This document shows, piece by piece, positions 1-8,426 of a stretch of 64,000 bases of DNA. The stretch is from NCBI RefSeq assembly GCF_000024905.1, contig NC_013522.1, forward strand, positions 1,488,001 through 1,552,000, read 5' to 3'. The stretch is from Thermanaerovibrio acidaminovorans DSM 6589. GTDB taxonomy: Bacteria; Synergistota; Synergistia; Synergistales; Synergistaceae. Under the pieces are notes generated by a model. It ran no database searches, had not been told where the DNA came from, and saw only the letters and a program-made list of their open reading frames with translations. Position 1 is the first letter of the stretch. Each line of letters opens with the position of its first letter. Both the position numbers and the translations under genes were made by a program.

Positions 1-60
1 ATAGAGCCATTCCGGGGTCAATGGATAAAATGAGCCGGAAAATTAAGGCTTCTGCGCTCC

Positions 61-94
61 AATAAAAAACTCGAGGGCCGCCCAAGCGGCCCTC
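61..94 (-). terminator. Rho-independent terminator (minus strand)
   Basis: An 8-bp inverted repeat GAGGGCCG / CGGCCCTC (73-80 and 87-94) has a 6-nt loop. Read on the minus strand it is followed by a run of T (plus-strand A run at 62-69). It would end transcription of the small gene at 156-329. Confidence 0.8.
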
Positions 95-155
95 AGGAAA
101 CCTCCGGCGTATTCAACTTTTCAGCTCTCCCTTGACCGATCCAAGGCATACCGCC

Positions 156-329
156 CTATATGGAGAGGGGGGCCATCACTATGAAGGACACGCAGAGGCT
201 CACCGCCCCAAAGAAGGCGTGGCGAACCCTGGAGGGCACCAGCATGTGAAGCCCCATGCCCACCACGTCCAATAGCTCCAGAAGCCCGAAGACCGAGAGA
301 CAGAACGCCGCCAAAGCCAGGTACGTCAT
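156..329 (-). CDS. 57-aa putative membrane peptide
   Basis: A short open frame begins MTYLALAAFCLSVFG and ends VMAPLSI before a TAG stop. A near-perfect SD (AGGAGG, 9 nt before the ATG) and a terminator at 61-94 support it as a real gene. The product has two hydrophobic stretches, at residues 3-20 and about 40-56, separated by a short polar segment with SRVRH. This suggests a two-helix inner-membrane peptide. I do not recognise a family and propose no function. It lies downstream of the carboxyltransferase gene but beyond that gene's own terminator, so it is probably a separate transcript. Confidence 0.6.
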   Translation of the reverse strand: MTYLALAAFCLSVFGLLELLDVVGMGLHMLVPSRVRHAFFGAVSLCVSFIVMAPLSI

Positions 330-456
330 ACCAACCTACCTCCTCTCATGGTCTCACACCTAACTGGTCCTCTCTTACCATCCCCAGCTTGCCCATATGC
401 TACAAAAACCCGTCCTTAATGTGAAGCTTTTCTCCACTTAACGTCAATAAATGCCA

Positions 457-477
457 TAAAAACCGCCGGGACCCGGC
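457..477 (-). terminator. Possible second terminator hairpin
   Basis: GCCGGG-A-CCCGGC at 465-477 is a 13-nt GC-rich palindrome. On the minus strand it is followed by GGTTTTTA. It sits just beyond the hairpin at 482-531 and could back up termination of the carboxyltransferase transcript. The tight loop makes it less certain. Confidence 0.4.
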
Positions 478-481
478 TTGA

Positions 482-531
482 CAAAATAAAATCCACCGCC
501 TCGGGCCCCAGATGGGACCTGGACGGTGGAT
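482..531 (-). terminator. Terminator after carboxyltransferase gene
   Basis: ATCCACCG (491-498) pairs with CGGTGGAT (524-531), with further pairing inside. On the minus strand the hairpin is followed directly by TTTATTTTGT. It lies about 55 bp past the stop of the gene at 587-2095. Confidence 0.75.
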
Positions 532-586
532 CCTAAAAATGTAAAACCTTTGCTGGTTTAAAAGCCTTTCTACTTGCCCGGCCCCG

Positions 587-2095
587 CTACACCGGGTAGG
601 CGGCCCCCTCCCGGAGCTCCTCGAAGCCCACGTCCCTCAGGGTGGACCGGGCGTACTTCCGGGGCAGGAAGTCCTTGGCCACCTGGGGGAACAGCACGTA
701 GGACAGCACATCCTCGGGCTGAAGCACCCAGGGCTCCACCTCCCGGTAGGCCCTCTCCAGCTCGGGCTCCAGGAGCTCCCCGGGACGGCAGGTGATGGGC
801 TCCTCGTCCCCAAGCACCTTCCGCTGGATCTCCGGGTCCACCGGCGCAGGGGTGCGGCCGTAGTAGCCCTGAAAGACCTGGCGGACCTCCTTGGGTACCA
901 CCTTCCACCTCTCCCCCACCAGCACGTTGGCCGCCGCCTGGCTACCCACTATCTGGCTCGTGGGGGTCACCAGAGGAGGATAGCCCATCTCCTTCCTGAC
1001 CCGGGGCACCTCCTCCAGCACCTCCCTCAGCTTGTGAAGCGCCCCCTGCTCCTTGAGCTGGCTCTGCAGGTTGGAGTACATGCCACCGGGCACCTGGTAG
1101 ATCAGGATGTTTATATCTACCCCCTGAACCCCCATGATGAGCTTCGAGTACTTCTCCCTGAGACGCGAGAAGTGCTCCGCCACCGGCAACAGCTTCTCCA
1201 ACGATAGCCCGGTGTCGAAGGCCCCTCCCGCCAGGGCGGCCACCATGGTCTCCGTGGCGGGCTGGCTGGTCCCCATGGAGAAGGGGGATATGGCACAGTC
1301 CACCACGTCCGCCCCGGCCATTATGGACGCCAGGTACGTCATGGCGGCGAAGCCGCTGGTGTAGTGGCTATGGACCTGCAGGGGCACCCTGCCTATCCGG
1401 GACTTTATGGCGGACACCAGCTTCCCCGCCTCGGTGGGGGACAGAAGCCCCGCCATGTCCTTTATGCATATGGAGTCCGCCCCCATGGAGACCATATCCT
1501 CCGCCTGCTTCACGAAGGACTCCAGGGTGTGCACCGGCGATATGGTGTAGGAGATGGCCAGCTGCAGGTGAGCCCCCTCCCGCTTGACCTGGTCCGCCGC
1601 CACCTCCATGTTCCTAAGGTCGTTAAGGGCGTCGAAGATCCTTATGATGTCTATCCCGTTACCCACCGCCCTCTTCACGAACTCCCTGACCACGTCGTCC
1701 GCATAGTGCCGGTACCCCACCAGGTTCTGGCCCCTCAGAAGCATCTGGAGCTTGGTGTTGGGCATCCTGCGGCGGAGCTCCCGCAGCCTCTCCCAGGGAT
1801 CCTCGTCCAGGAACCGCATGCAGGCATCGAAGGTGGCGCCCCCCCAAACCTCCATGGAGTGGTACCCCACCTGGTCCATGGCCTCCGCTATGGGGATCAT
1901 GTCCTCGGTCCTGAGACGGGTGGCCATTATGGACTGATGGGCATCCCGGAAGGCGGTCTCGGTTATACCAATCCTGCGGGGACCGACCGCAAAGGGATCC
2001 CGAAAGCACCCCTTGGGGGCCGCCGACTCCCCAGCCGTAGCGGGCGCCTCGGACACCTTAACGTAAGCCCTGCGCTTACCGTTGTCATTGCTCAT
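587..2095 (-). CDS. Carboxyltransferase subunit, PycB/OadA/5S type, without biotin domain
   Basis: About 502 aa, matching the PYC_OADA/HMGL-like carboxyltransferase fold used by pyruvate carboxylase subunit B, oxaloacetate decarboxylase alpha and transcarboxylase 5S. Metal and substrate residues are visible: Asp51 in FRDAHQS, the carboxylated Lys of CIKDMAG and the His-X-His of VHSHYTSG. The protein stops after the conserved C-terminal helices and has no biotinyl (AMKM) domain. It would need a separate biotin carrier and either a biotin carboxylase or a second carboxyltransferase, none of which is in this window. It follows nifJ but a strong terminator separates them. ATG 2095 is used as start. 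A TTG at 2110 with GGAGGTG spaced well before it is an alternative. The physiological reaction (pyruvate carboxylation, oxaloacetate decarboxylation or transcarboxylation) cannot be decided here. Confidence 0.85.
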   Translation of the reverse strand: MSNDNGKRRAYVKVSEAPATAGESAAPKGCFRDPFAVGPRRIGITETAFRDAHQSIMATRLRTEDMIPIAEAMDQVGYHSMEVWGGATFDACMRFLDEDPWERLRELRRRMPNTKLQMLLRGQNLVGYRHYADDVVREFVKRAVGNGIDIIRIFDALNDLRNMEVAADQVKREGAHLQLAISYTISPVHTLESFVKQAEDMVSMGADSICIKDMAGLLSPTEAGKLVSAIKSRIGRVPLQVHSHYTSGFAAMTYLASIMAGADVVDCAISPFSMGTSQPATETMVAALAGGAFDTGLSLEKLLPVAEHFSRLREKYSKLIMGVQGVDINILIYQVPGGMYSNLQSQLKEQGALHKLREVLEEVPRVRKEMGYPPLVTPTSQIVGSQAAANVLVGERWKVVPKEVRQVFQGYYGRTPAPVDPEIQRKVLGDEEPITCRPGELLEPELERAYREVEPWVLQPEDVLSYVLFPQVAKDFLPRKYARSTLRDVGFEELREGAAYPV

Positions 2096-2161
2096 CCTAT
2101 CCTGAGACAACTCCTCCACACCTCCAAGCTCCCCTGTATATTCCAAATGTTCCGCCCATTC

Positions 2162-2191
2162 AAAAAGGGGCGGGGGTCCTACCCCCGCCCC
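2162..2191 (-). terminator. Terminator after nifJ
   Basis: GGGGCGGGGG (2167-2176) pairs with CCCCCGCCCC (2182-2191). The minus-strand product is followed by TTTTTG. This is a very strong GC stem 18 bp past the nifJ stop. Confidence 0.9.
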
Positions 2192-2209
2192 TCCGACACC
2201 AACCGGGGC

Positions 2210-5200
2210 CTAGCCCTCCATGGGCATCTCCGCCAGGTGCTTGTAGAGCCTCCACCTCTGGCGAAGCTCCCGCTCCTCCTCCTGGAGAAGCGCCTCCGCC
2301 TCCTCGGGGTTCATCCTCTGAAGGGCGCTGTAGCGGGTCTCGTTGTAGACGTAGTCCTTCAGCGGAAGGGTGGGTTCCTTGCTGTCCAATATTAGAGGGT
2401 TCTTGCCCTCCTTGGCAAGCAGCGGGTTATAGCGCATGAGTATCCAGTGCCCGGACTCCACCGCCCGCTTCTGCTGCTCGAACCCGTGCCTCAGGTCGAA
2501 CCCGTGGTTGATGCAGTGGCTGTAGGCGATGATCATGGAGGGACCGTCGTAGGCCTCCGCCTCCAGGAAGGCCTTGACGCACTGGCTGTCGTTGGCCCCC
2601 ATGGCCACCCTAGCCACGTAAACGTGACCGTAGGTCATGGCCATCATGGCCAGGTCCTTCTTCCCCTGCCTCTTGCCCCCCGCGGCGAACTTGGCTATGG
2701 CACCCCTGGGGGTTGACTTGGACATCTGGCCGCCGGTGTTGGAGTAGACCTCCGTATCCAGCACCAGGATGTTCACGTTCCTGTTCATGGAGATCACGTG
2801 GTCCAGCCCGCCGTAGCCGATGTCGTAGGCCCAGCCGTCGCCGCCCACGATCCACACGCTCTTCTTCACCAGCGCGTAAGCCACGGTGAGGAGCTCCATG
2901 GCCTCGAAGGTGCCTATCTCGCAGAGCTTGTCCTCCAGGATGGCCACCCGCTCCCGCTGGGCCTCGATCTCCTCCTCGGTGGTCTGCTTGGCCTCCAGGA
3001 TGGCGGTCACCAGCTCGTCCCCGATCTGGGGGGCCATCTTCTTGAGCAGCACCCGGGCGTAGTCCGCCTTCTGGTCCAGCGCGAGCCGGAAGCCCAGGCC
3101 GAACTCCGCCGCGTCCTCGAAGAGGGAGTTGCTCCAAGCGGGCCCCCTGCCCAGGTCGTCGTAGGTCCAGGGGGTGGTGGGCAGGTTGCCGCAGTATATG
3201 GAGGAGCAACCGGTGGCGTTGGCCACCAGCATCCTGTCGCCGAACAGAGCGGAGGCCAGCTTAAGGTACGGGGTCTCACCGCAGCCGCCGCAGGCGCCGG
3301 AGAACTCGAAGAGGGGCCGCAGGAGCTGGATGTCCTTGACGGTGCTCTTGTTCAGCTTGCTCCTGTCCATGTCGGGGATGGCCAGGAAGTAGTCCCAGTT
3401 CTCCGCCTCCTGGTCCCTCAAGGGGAGCTTGGACTCCATGTTGATGGCCTTGCGCCCCGGGTTGGCCTTGTTCTTGGCGGGACAGTTCTGCACGCACAGG
3501 CCGCAGCCGATGCAGTCCTCCGGGGCCACCTGAACGGTGTACTTCATCCCCTGGAAGTCCTTCCACTTGGCATCCGCGGACTTGAAGGCGGCGGGGGCCC
3601 CCTCGAGGAGCTTGGGATCGTACACCTTGGCCCTTATGGCCGCGTGGGGACAGGCCAGGGAGCACTTGCCGCACTGGATGCACACCTCCGGATCCCACAC
3701 GGGGATGTCGATGGCGATGTTCCTCTTCTCGTACTGGGAGGTGCCGGTGGGATAGGTCCCATCGGGCGGCAGGGCGGATACGGGCACCGAGTCCGCCTCG
3801 TCGATGAGCATGGGGCCCAGGACCTCCTTGACGAAACAGGGGGCCCACTGGGACATGGGGGGCTTCAGGTCGAAGGTGCTGGTCACCTGGGACGGCACCT
3901 TGACCTGGTGGAGGTTGGACAGGGTGGCCTCCACCGCCTCGATGTTCCTCATCACCACGTCCTCACCCTTCTTGCCGTAGGTCTTCTTGATGGACTTCTT
4001 TATCTGCTCGATGGCCTCCTCCCGGGGGAGAACGCCGCTTATGGCGAAGAAGCAGGTCTGCATTATGGTGTTGATGCGGCCGCCCATGCCGGTCTCCTTG
4101 GCGATGGAGACCGCATCGATCACGTAGAACTTGAGCTCCTTCTCGATGATCTCCCGCTGGATGGTGATGGGCAGCTTGTCCCACACCTGGTCGGGGCCGT
4201 AGGGGCTGTTGAGGAGGAACACTCCACCCTTGGCGGCCCTCTTGAGCACGTTGAGCCGCTCGATGAAGGAGAACTGATGGCAGGCCACGAAGTTGGCGTT
4301 GCTGATCAGGTAGGAGCCCCTTATGGGCTTGGGACCGAAGCGCAGGTGGCTTATGGTGAGCCCGCCGGACTTCTTGGAGTCGTAGACGAAGTAGCCCTGG
4401 GCGTTGTAGTCCGTCTCCTCGCCGATGATCTTTATGGAGTTCTTGTTGGCCCCCACGGTGCCGTCAGACCCCAGGCCGTAGAACAGGCACCGGACCGTCT
4501 TGGGATCCTCGGTGACGAAGCTGGGATCGTAGTCGATGGATAGGTAGGTGACGTCGTCCTCGATGCCCACGGTGAAGCCATTCTTGGGCTCCAGCTTGTC
4601 CAGCTCATCGAAGACCCCCTTCACCATGGCGGGGGTGAAGTCCTTGGATGAGAGGCCATAGCGGCCGCCCACCACCATGATCTCCGGCCGGTTGGCCAGG
4701 GCCTCCACCACGTCCTTGTAGAGGGGCTCCCCGTTGGCGCCGGGCTCCTTGCAGCGGTCCAGCACCGCGATGGACCGGACGGTGGCGGGTAGCGCCTCCA
4801 GTAGCCTCTCGGCGCTGAAGGGCCTGAACAGGCGGACCTTCACGAGCCCCACCTTCTCGCCCCGCTCCACCAGGTGCTCCACGCACTCGTGGGCCACCTC
4901 AGCACCGGAGCCCATCATGATGATCACCTTCTCCGCGTCCCGGGCCCCCACGTAGTCGAAGAGGTGATAGTGCCGGCCGGTTATCTTGGCGAACCGGTCC
5001 ATGGCCCGCTGGACGCAGTCCGGCATGGCCATGTAGTAGGGGTTCCGGGTCTCCATGGACTGGAAGAAGGTGTCCGGGTTCTGGGCGGTGCCCCGGATGA
5101 CCGGGTCATCGGGGTTCAGCGCCCTCTCCCGGTGAGCCCTCACCAGGTCCTCGTCGATCATGGCCCTCATGTCGTCGTAGGTGATCTGCTCCACCTTGGC

Positions 5201-5737
5201 CACCTCGTGGCTGGTCCTGAAGCCGTCGAAGAAGTGCAGGATGGGGATCCGACCCTCCAGGGTGGCCGCCTGGGCGATGAGGGCCATGTCCATGACCTCC
5301 TGGACCGAGCCGGAGCAGAGGAGCGCCCAGCCGGTGGACCTGGCGGCCATAACGTCCGAGTGGTCACCGAAGATGGAGAGCGCATGGGCCGCCACGGACC
5401 TGGCGGAGACGTGCATCACCGTGCTGGTGAGCTCTCCGGCGATCTTGTACATGTTGGGGATCATCAGCAGGAGCCCCTGGGAGGCGGTGAAGGTGGTGCC
5501 CAGCGCCCCCGCCTGCAGAGCCCCATGGTAGGAGCCGCTGGCCCCCGCCTCGCTCTGCATCTCAACCACAGTGGGCACCGCTCCCCAGATGTTGGTCCTA
5601 CCCTCGGCGCTCCACTGATCCGCCCACTCCCCCATGTTGGACGAGGGGGTGATGGGGTAGATGGCTATGACCTCGTTGGTCGCATGGGCCACGTAGGCCG
5701 CCGCTTCGTTACCATCCAGCGTAACCTTCGGTCGCAT
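2210..5737 (-). CDS. nifJ: Pyruvate:ferredoxin (flavodoxin) oxidoreductase
   Basis: 1175 aa, the usual length of the single-chain enzyme that oxidises pyruvate and CoA to acetyl-CoA, CO2 and reduced ferredoxin. Domains in order: N-terminal pyrimidine-binding domain beginning EAAAYVAHATNEV with YPITPSS; a central transketolase-like C-terminal domain; the gamma domain (GLGSDGTVGANK); a ferredoxin domain with two 4Fe-4S motifs, CIQCGKCSLACP and CIGCGLCVQNCP, at roughly residues 690-760; and the TPP domain with GDGWAYDIGYGG and LDTEVYSNTGGQ. The extra proximal cluster cysteines are present (CGGCGETPY and a late Cys in NDSQCVKAF). The start is fixed by AAGGAGGT 8 nt upstream of the ATG. It has its own extended -10 promoter and terminator, so it is probably monocistronic. 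Central enzyme of amino-acid fermentation; cytoplasmic. Confidence 0.98.
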   Translation of the reverse strand: MRPKVTLDGNEAAAYVAHATNEVIAIYPITPSSNMGEWADQWSAEGRTNIWGAVPTVVEMQSEAGASGSYHGALQAGALGTTFTASQGLLLMIPNMYKIAGELTSTVMHVSARSVAAHALSIFGDHSDVMAARSTGWALLCSGSVQEVMDMALIAQAATLEGRIPILHFFDGFRTSHEVAKVEQITYDDMRAMIDEDLVRAHRERALNPDDPVIRGTAQNPDTFFQSMETRNPYYMAMPDCVQRAMDRFAKITGRHYHLFDYVGARDAEKVIIMMGSGAEVAHECVEHLVERGEKVGLVKVRLFRPFSAERLLEALPATVRSIAVLDRCKEPGANGEPLYKDVVEALANRPEIMVVGGRYGLSSKDFTPAMVKGVFDELDKLEPKNGFTVGIEDDVTYLSIDYDPSFVTEDPKTVRCLFYGLGSDGTVGANKNSIKIIGEETDYNAQGYFVYDSKKSGGLTISHLRFGPKPIRGSYLISNANFVACHQFSFIERLNVLKRAAKGGVFLLNSPYGPDQVWDKLPITIQREIIEKELKFYVIDAVSIAKETGMGGRINTIMQTCFFAISGVLPREEAIEQIKKSIKKTYGKKGEDVVMRNIEAVEATLSNLHQVKVPSQVTSTFDLKPPMSQWAPCFVKEVLGPMLIDEADSVPVSALPPDGTYPTGTSQYEKRNIAIDIPVWDPEVCIQCGKCSLACPHAAIRAKVYDPKLLEGAPAAFKSADAKWKDFQGMKYTVQVAPEDCIGCGLCVQNCPAKNKANPGRKAINMESKLPLRDQEAENWDYFLAIPDMDRSKLNKSTVKDIQLLRPLFEFSGACGGCGETPYLKLASALFGDRMLVANATGCSSIYCGNLPTTPWTYDDLGRGPAWSNSLFEDAAEFGLGFRLALDQKADYARVLLKKMAPQIGDELVTAILEAKQTTEEEIEAQRERVAILEDKLCEIGTFEAMELLTVAYALVKKSVWIVGGDGWAYDIGYGGLDHVISMNRNVNILVLDTEVYSNTGGQMSKSTPRGAIAKFAAGGKRQGKKDLAMMAMTYGHVYVARVAMGANDSQCVKAFLEAEAYDGPSMIIAYSHCINHGFDLRHGFEQQKRAVESGHWILMRYNPLLAKEGKNPLILDSKEPTLPLKDYVYNETRYSALQRMNPEEAEALLQEEERELRQRWRLYKHLAEMPMEG

Positions 5738-5822
5738 CCTATCCTACCTCCTTGATTTTCCCTCTATCCCGTGGGGCCCGGGATAAGGGGGGCATGTTCC
5801 CGCCTCCGCATCCTGCCCCAAT

Positions 5823-5838
5823 CGGGAACATTATAACA
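5823..5838 (-). promoter_or_regulatory. Extended -10 promoter of nifJ
   Basis: On the minus strand TGT-TATAAT (plus-strand 5830-5838) is an extended -10 element. The expected start of transcription is near 5823, giving a leader of about 86 nt. No good -35 is visible, as expected for extended -10 promoters. A 12-bp palindrome TTGCATTTGCAA at 5891-5902, about 60 bp upstream, is a possible activator site. The rest of the 5738-6061 gap holds only the terminator at 5992-6020. Confidence 0.6.
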
Positions 5839-5991
5839 AACTCACGAAAGGTGGTATAACTTCCGCCAACCGGCTGAAGCGGATTTCACATTGCATTTGC
5901 AAGCCAAAAACCCGCATAAACTAGATCAAAAGTTGGCAGATTGCCACCTATCGCCTTACCCATGCCACCCGCACAAGATACCACATAGTCC

Positions 5992-6020
5992 AAAAAAGGG
6001 GGAGCCCCACGGCTCCCCCC
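5992..6020 (-). terminator. Terminator after glycyl radical enzyme gene
   Basis: GGGGGAGCC (5998-6006) pairs with GGCTCCCCC (6011-6019). The minus-strand hairpin is followed by TTTTTTG. It closes the regulator-activase-enzyme operon. Confidence 0.9.
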
Positions 6021-6061
6021 AAAATTACGAATTTCACATTTACTCCCCGAGCTCCCCTGGC

Positions 6062-8422
6062 CTATATCTCCTCCTGGGCGGTCCTGGCTATGATCTCCTC
6101 CTGATGGTACCGGTCCAGGTCCACGAAGTAGTCGCTGTACCCCGCCACCCGGACCAGCAGGCCCCGGTAGGCCTCCGGGTTCTCCTGGGCGTCCCTGAGG
6201 GTCTTGGTGTCCACCACGTTGAACTGGATGTGATGCCCCCCCAGGCGGAAGTAGGTCCTTATGAGCCCGCACAGCTTCTCCAGCCCCTCGTCCCCCGCCA
6301 GGACCGACGGCAGGAATCGCTGGTTCAGCAGGGTGCCGCCAGACTTGACTTGGTCCATCTTGGACAGGGACTTTATGACCGCCGTGGGGCCGTTCCTGTC
6401 CGCCCCGTGGGAGGGGGAGGTGCCGTCCGACTCGGGGGCATGGGCGAACCGGCCGTTGGGGGTGGCCCCAAGCTTCTTCCCGAAGTAGACGTGGCAGGTG
6501 GTGGACAGCATGTTTATGTGGTAGGTCTCCCCCTTTGGGGACCTCTTCCCCTCGATGGCGTCCACCAGCGACTGGTAGACCCGCCTCATTATCCCGTCCG
6601 CGCGGTCGTCGTCGTTGCCGAAGAACGGGGTCCGGTTCCACACGTACTGCCGCATCTCCTCGTAGCCCATCCAGTTGGCGTCGCAGGCCTCCACCAGCTC
6701 CCTCAGGGTGAAGCGCCCCTCGTCATACACGTGCTTCCTTATGGCGGACAGGCTGTCCGTCACGGTCCCTATGCCGCAGCACTGGATGTAGTCCGTGTTG
6801 TACTTGGGCCCCCCGTCGTAGTAGTCCCTCCCCTTCTCGATGCACCCCTCGATGAGCACCGACAGGAACGGGGCCGGGGCGTAGCGGGCGAACATGGCGC
6901 TTAAGAAGTTGTCCACCCGGACCTTCACGTCCACCACGTACCTGAGCTGCCGCTCAAAGGCCTGGTAGAGCTGATCGAAGGTCTCGAAGTCCTCCAGGGA
7001 TCCGGTGCTTATCCCTATCCTCTTGCCGGTTAGGGGGTCCACCCCATCGTGGAGGGTTATCTCCAGTATCTTGGGCACGTTGAGGTACCCGTGAAGGATG
7101 TAGGCCTCCCGGCCGAAGCAGCCGGTCTCGATGCAGCCGCTGGTGCCCCCCTCCCGGGCATCCTCCACCGTCTTGCCCATCCGGACCTGCTGCTGAACCA
7201 CCAGGTCTGAGTTGAAGACCGAGGGATACCCGGATCCCCGGCGGATCACCTTGGCCGCCGCCCTGAGGAACCGCTCGGGGGTACGCTGGGATATGTGAAC
7301 GCTCACCTGGGGCTGCAGGAGTTGAAGCTCGTCCAACACCTCCAATATCAGATACGATACCTCGCTGGTACCGTCGGATCCGTCCCGCCGCACCCCTCCA
7401 AGGTTTATCTGGGTGAAGTCGTTGTAGGTGCCGCTCTCCTGGGCGGTGACCCCCACCTTCGGGGGGGCTGGGGTGTTGTTAACCTTTATCCAGAAGCAGG
7501 ACAGGAGCTCCTTGGCAAACTCCCGATCCAACGTCCCATCCGCCAGCCCCTTCTCGTAGAAGGGCTCCAGGTGCTGGTCCAAGTGCCCGGGGGACATGGC
7601 GTCCCAGCCGTTGAGCTCCGTTATGGTGCCAAGATGGCAGAACCAGTACATCTGCAGGGCCTCCCAGAAGTCCCTGGGAGCCTTGGCGGGGACCCACCGG
7701 CACACCTGGGCGATCTTGAGTAGCTCCTCACGCCGCTTCGGGTCCGCCTCCGAGGCGGCCATCCTCTCCGCCTCCTCCGCGTGCCTCCGGGCAAAGATGA
7801 TGGCCCCATCGCAAGCTATGTCCATGGCCTTTAGCTCCTCGTCCTTGGCCAGGGCCTCCGGATCGTTCAGCCAATCGATGGCCTCCCGGGCCGCCCGGAT
7901 CCTCTCCTTGAAGTCCTCCAGCCCCATCCGGTAGATGTTGCCCCCCAGGGCGGTGTGCCCCGGGGCCCGCTGCTCCATGAACTCGGTGAAGCACCCCGCC
8001 TCGTACAGATCCAGCCACTCCTTGGGCATCCTCTCAAAGGCCCTGTCCCTCATGGACCTGCCCCGCCAGTAGGGGATCACCCGCTCCTCGTAGGCGCGGA
8101 TGTCCTCCTCCGACACGGAGTAGCTGGTCATGGGCCGGGAGTTCAGGGTCTTCAGGTCCTCCACCGAGTGGCACGTGAGCTCCGGGAAGGTGGAGACCGC
8201 CTTGGGCCTGGGCCCCCGCTCCCCCACTATGAGGTCCAGGGGGCCTATGTATATGGTCTTCCTCTCACACAGGTTCTTGAAGTTCATGGCACGAAGGACC
8301 GGCGTGGAGTACCGGCCCTCGTTCTCCCGGTAGAAGTCGGTCACCAAAAGGGCCCTCTCGATGGATATGCTGGGCTTGGTGACAAAGCTCTCCTCCCTCA
8401 GACGGGCTATCCTCTCGTTCAT
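6062..8422 (-). CDS. hypD: Glycyl radical enzyme, HypD type (trans-4-hydroxy-L-proline dehydratase)
   Basis: 786 aa PFL-like glycyl radical enzyme. Visible landmarks are thiyl Cys430 and Glu432 in TSGCIETGCFG and radical Gly761 in RVAGYSDYF. From memory of the C. difficile HypD structure, residues F152, H160, D278, S334, F340, C434, E436, Y450, T645 and G765 appear here as F148, H156, D274, S330, F336, C430, E432, Y446, T641 and G761, a constant offset of four. This points to dehydration of trans-4-hydroxy-L-proline to pyrroline-5-carboxylate. No proC (the usual partner) is in the window. It overlaps nothing but starts 4 nt after the activase stop, so translation is probably coupled. An upstream TRAP transporter may import the substrate. 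Related GREs (isethionate lyase, glycerol or propanediol dehydratase) are less likely given the residue match. Confidence 0.8.
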   Translation of the reverse strand: MNERIARLREESFVTKPSISIERALLVTDFYRENEGRYSTPVLRAMNFKNLCERKTIYIGPLDLIVGERGPRPKAVSTFPELTCHSVEDLKTLNSRPMTSYSVSEEDIRAYEERVIPYWRGRSMRDRAFERMPKEWLDLYEAGCFTEFMEQRAPGHTALGGNIYRMGLEDFKERIRAAREAIDWLNDPEALAKDEELKAMDIACDGAIIFARRHAEEAERMAASEADPKRREELLKIAQVCRWVPAKAPRDFWEALQMYWFCHLGTITELNGWDAMSPGHLDQHLEPFYEKGLADGTLDREFAKELLSCFWIKVNNTPAPPKVGVTAQESGTYNDFTQINLGGVRRDGSDGTSEVSYLILEVLDELQLLQPQVSVHISQRTPERFLRAAAKVIRRGSGYPSVFNSDLVVQQQVRMGKTVEDAREGGTSGCIETGCFGREAYILHGYLNVPKILEITLHDGVDPLTGKRIGISTGSLEDFETFDQLYQAFERQLRYVVDVKVRVDNFLSAMFARYAPAPFLSVLIEGCIEKGRDYYDGGPKYNTDYIQCCGIGTVTDSLSAIRKHVYDEGRFTLRELVEACDANWMGYEEMRQYVWNRTPFFGNDDDRADGIMRRVYQSLVDAIEGKRSPKGETYHINMLSTTCHVYFGKKLGATPNGRFAHAPESDGTSPSHGADRNGPTAVIKSLSKMDQVKSGGTLLNQRFLPSVLAGDEGLEKLCGLIRTYFRLGGHHIQFNVVDTKTLRDAQENPEAYRGLLVRVAGYSDYFVDLDRYHQEEIIARTAQEEI

Positions 8423-8426
8423 CCTC

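Noticed and set aside
2798-4543. 581-aa open frame opposite nifJ
   Set aside because: Shadow of a high-GC gene: low-complexity V/G/H-rich product, no SD, and the opposite strand encodes a complete, highly conserved enzyme.
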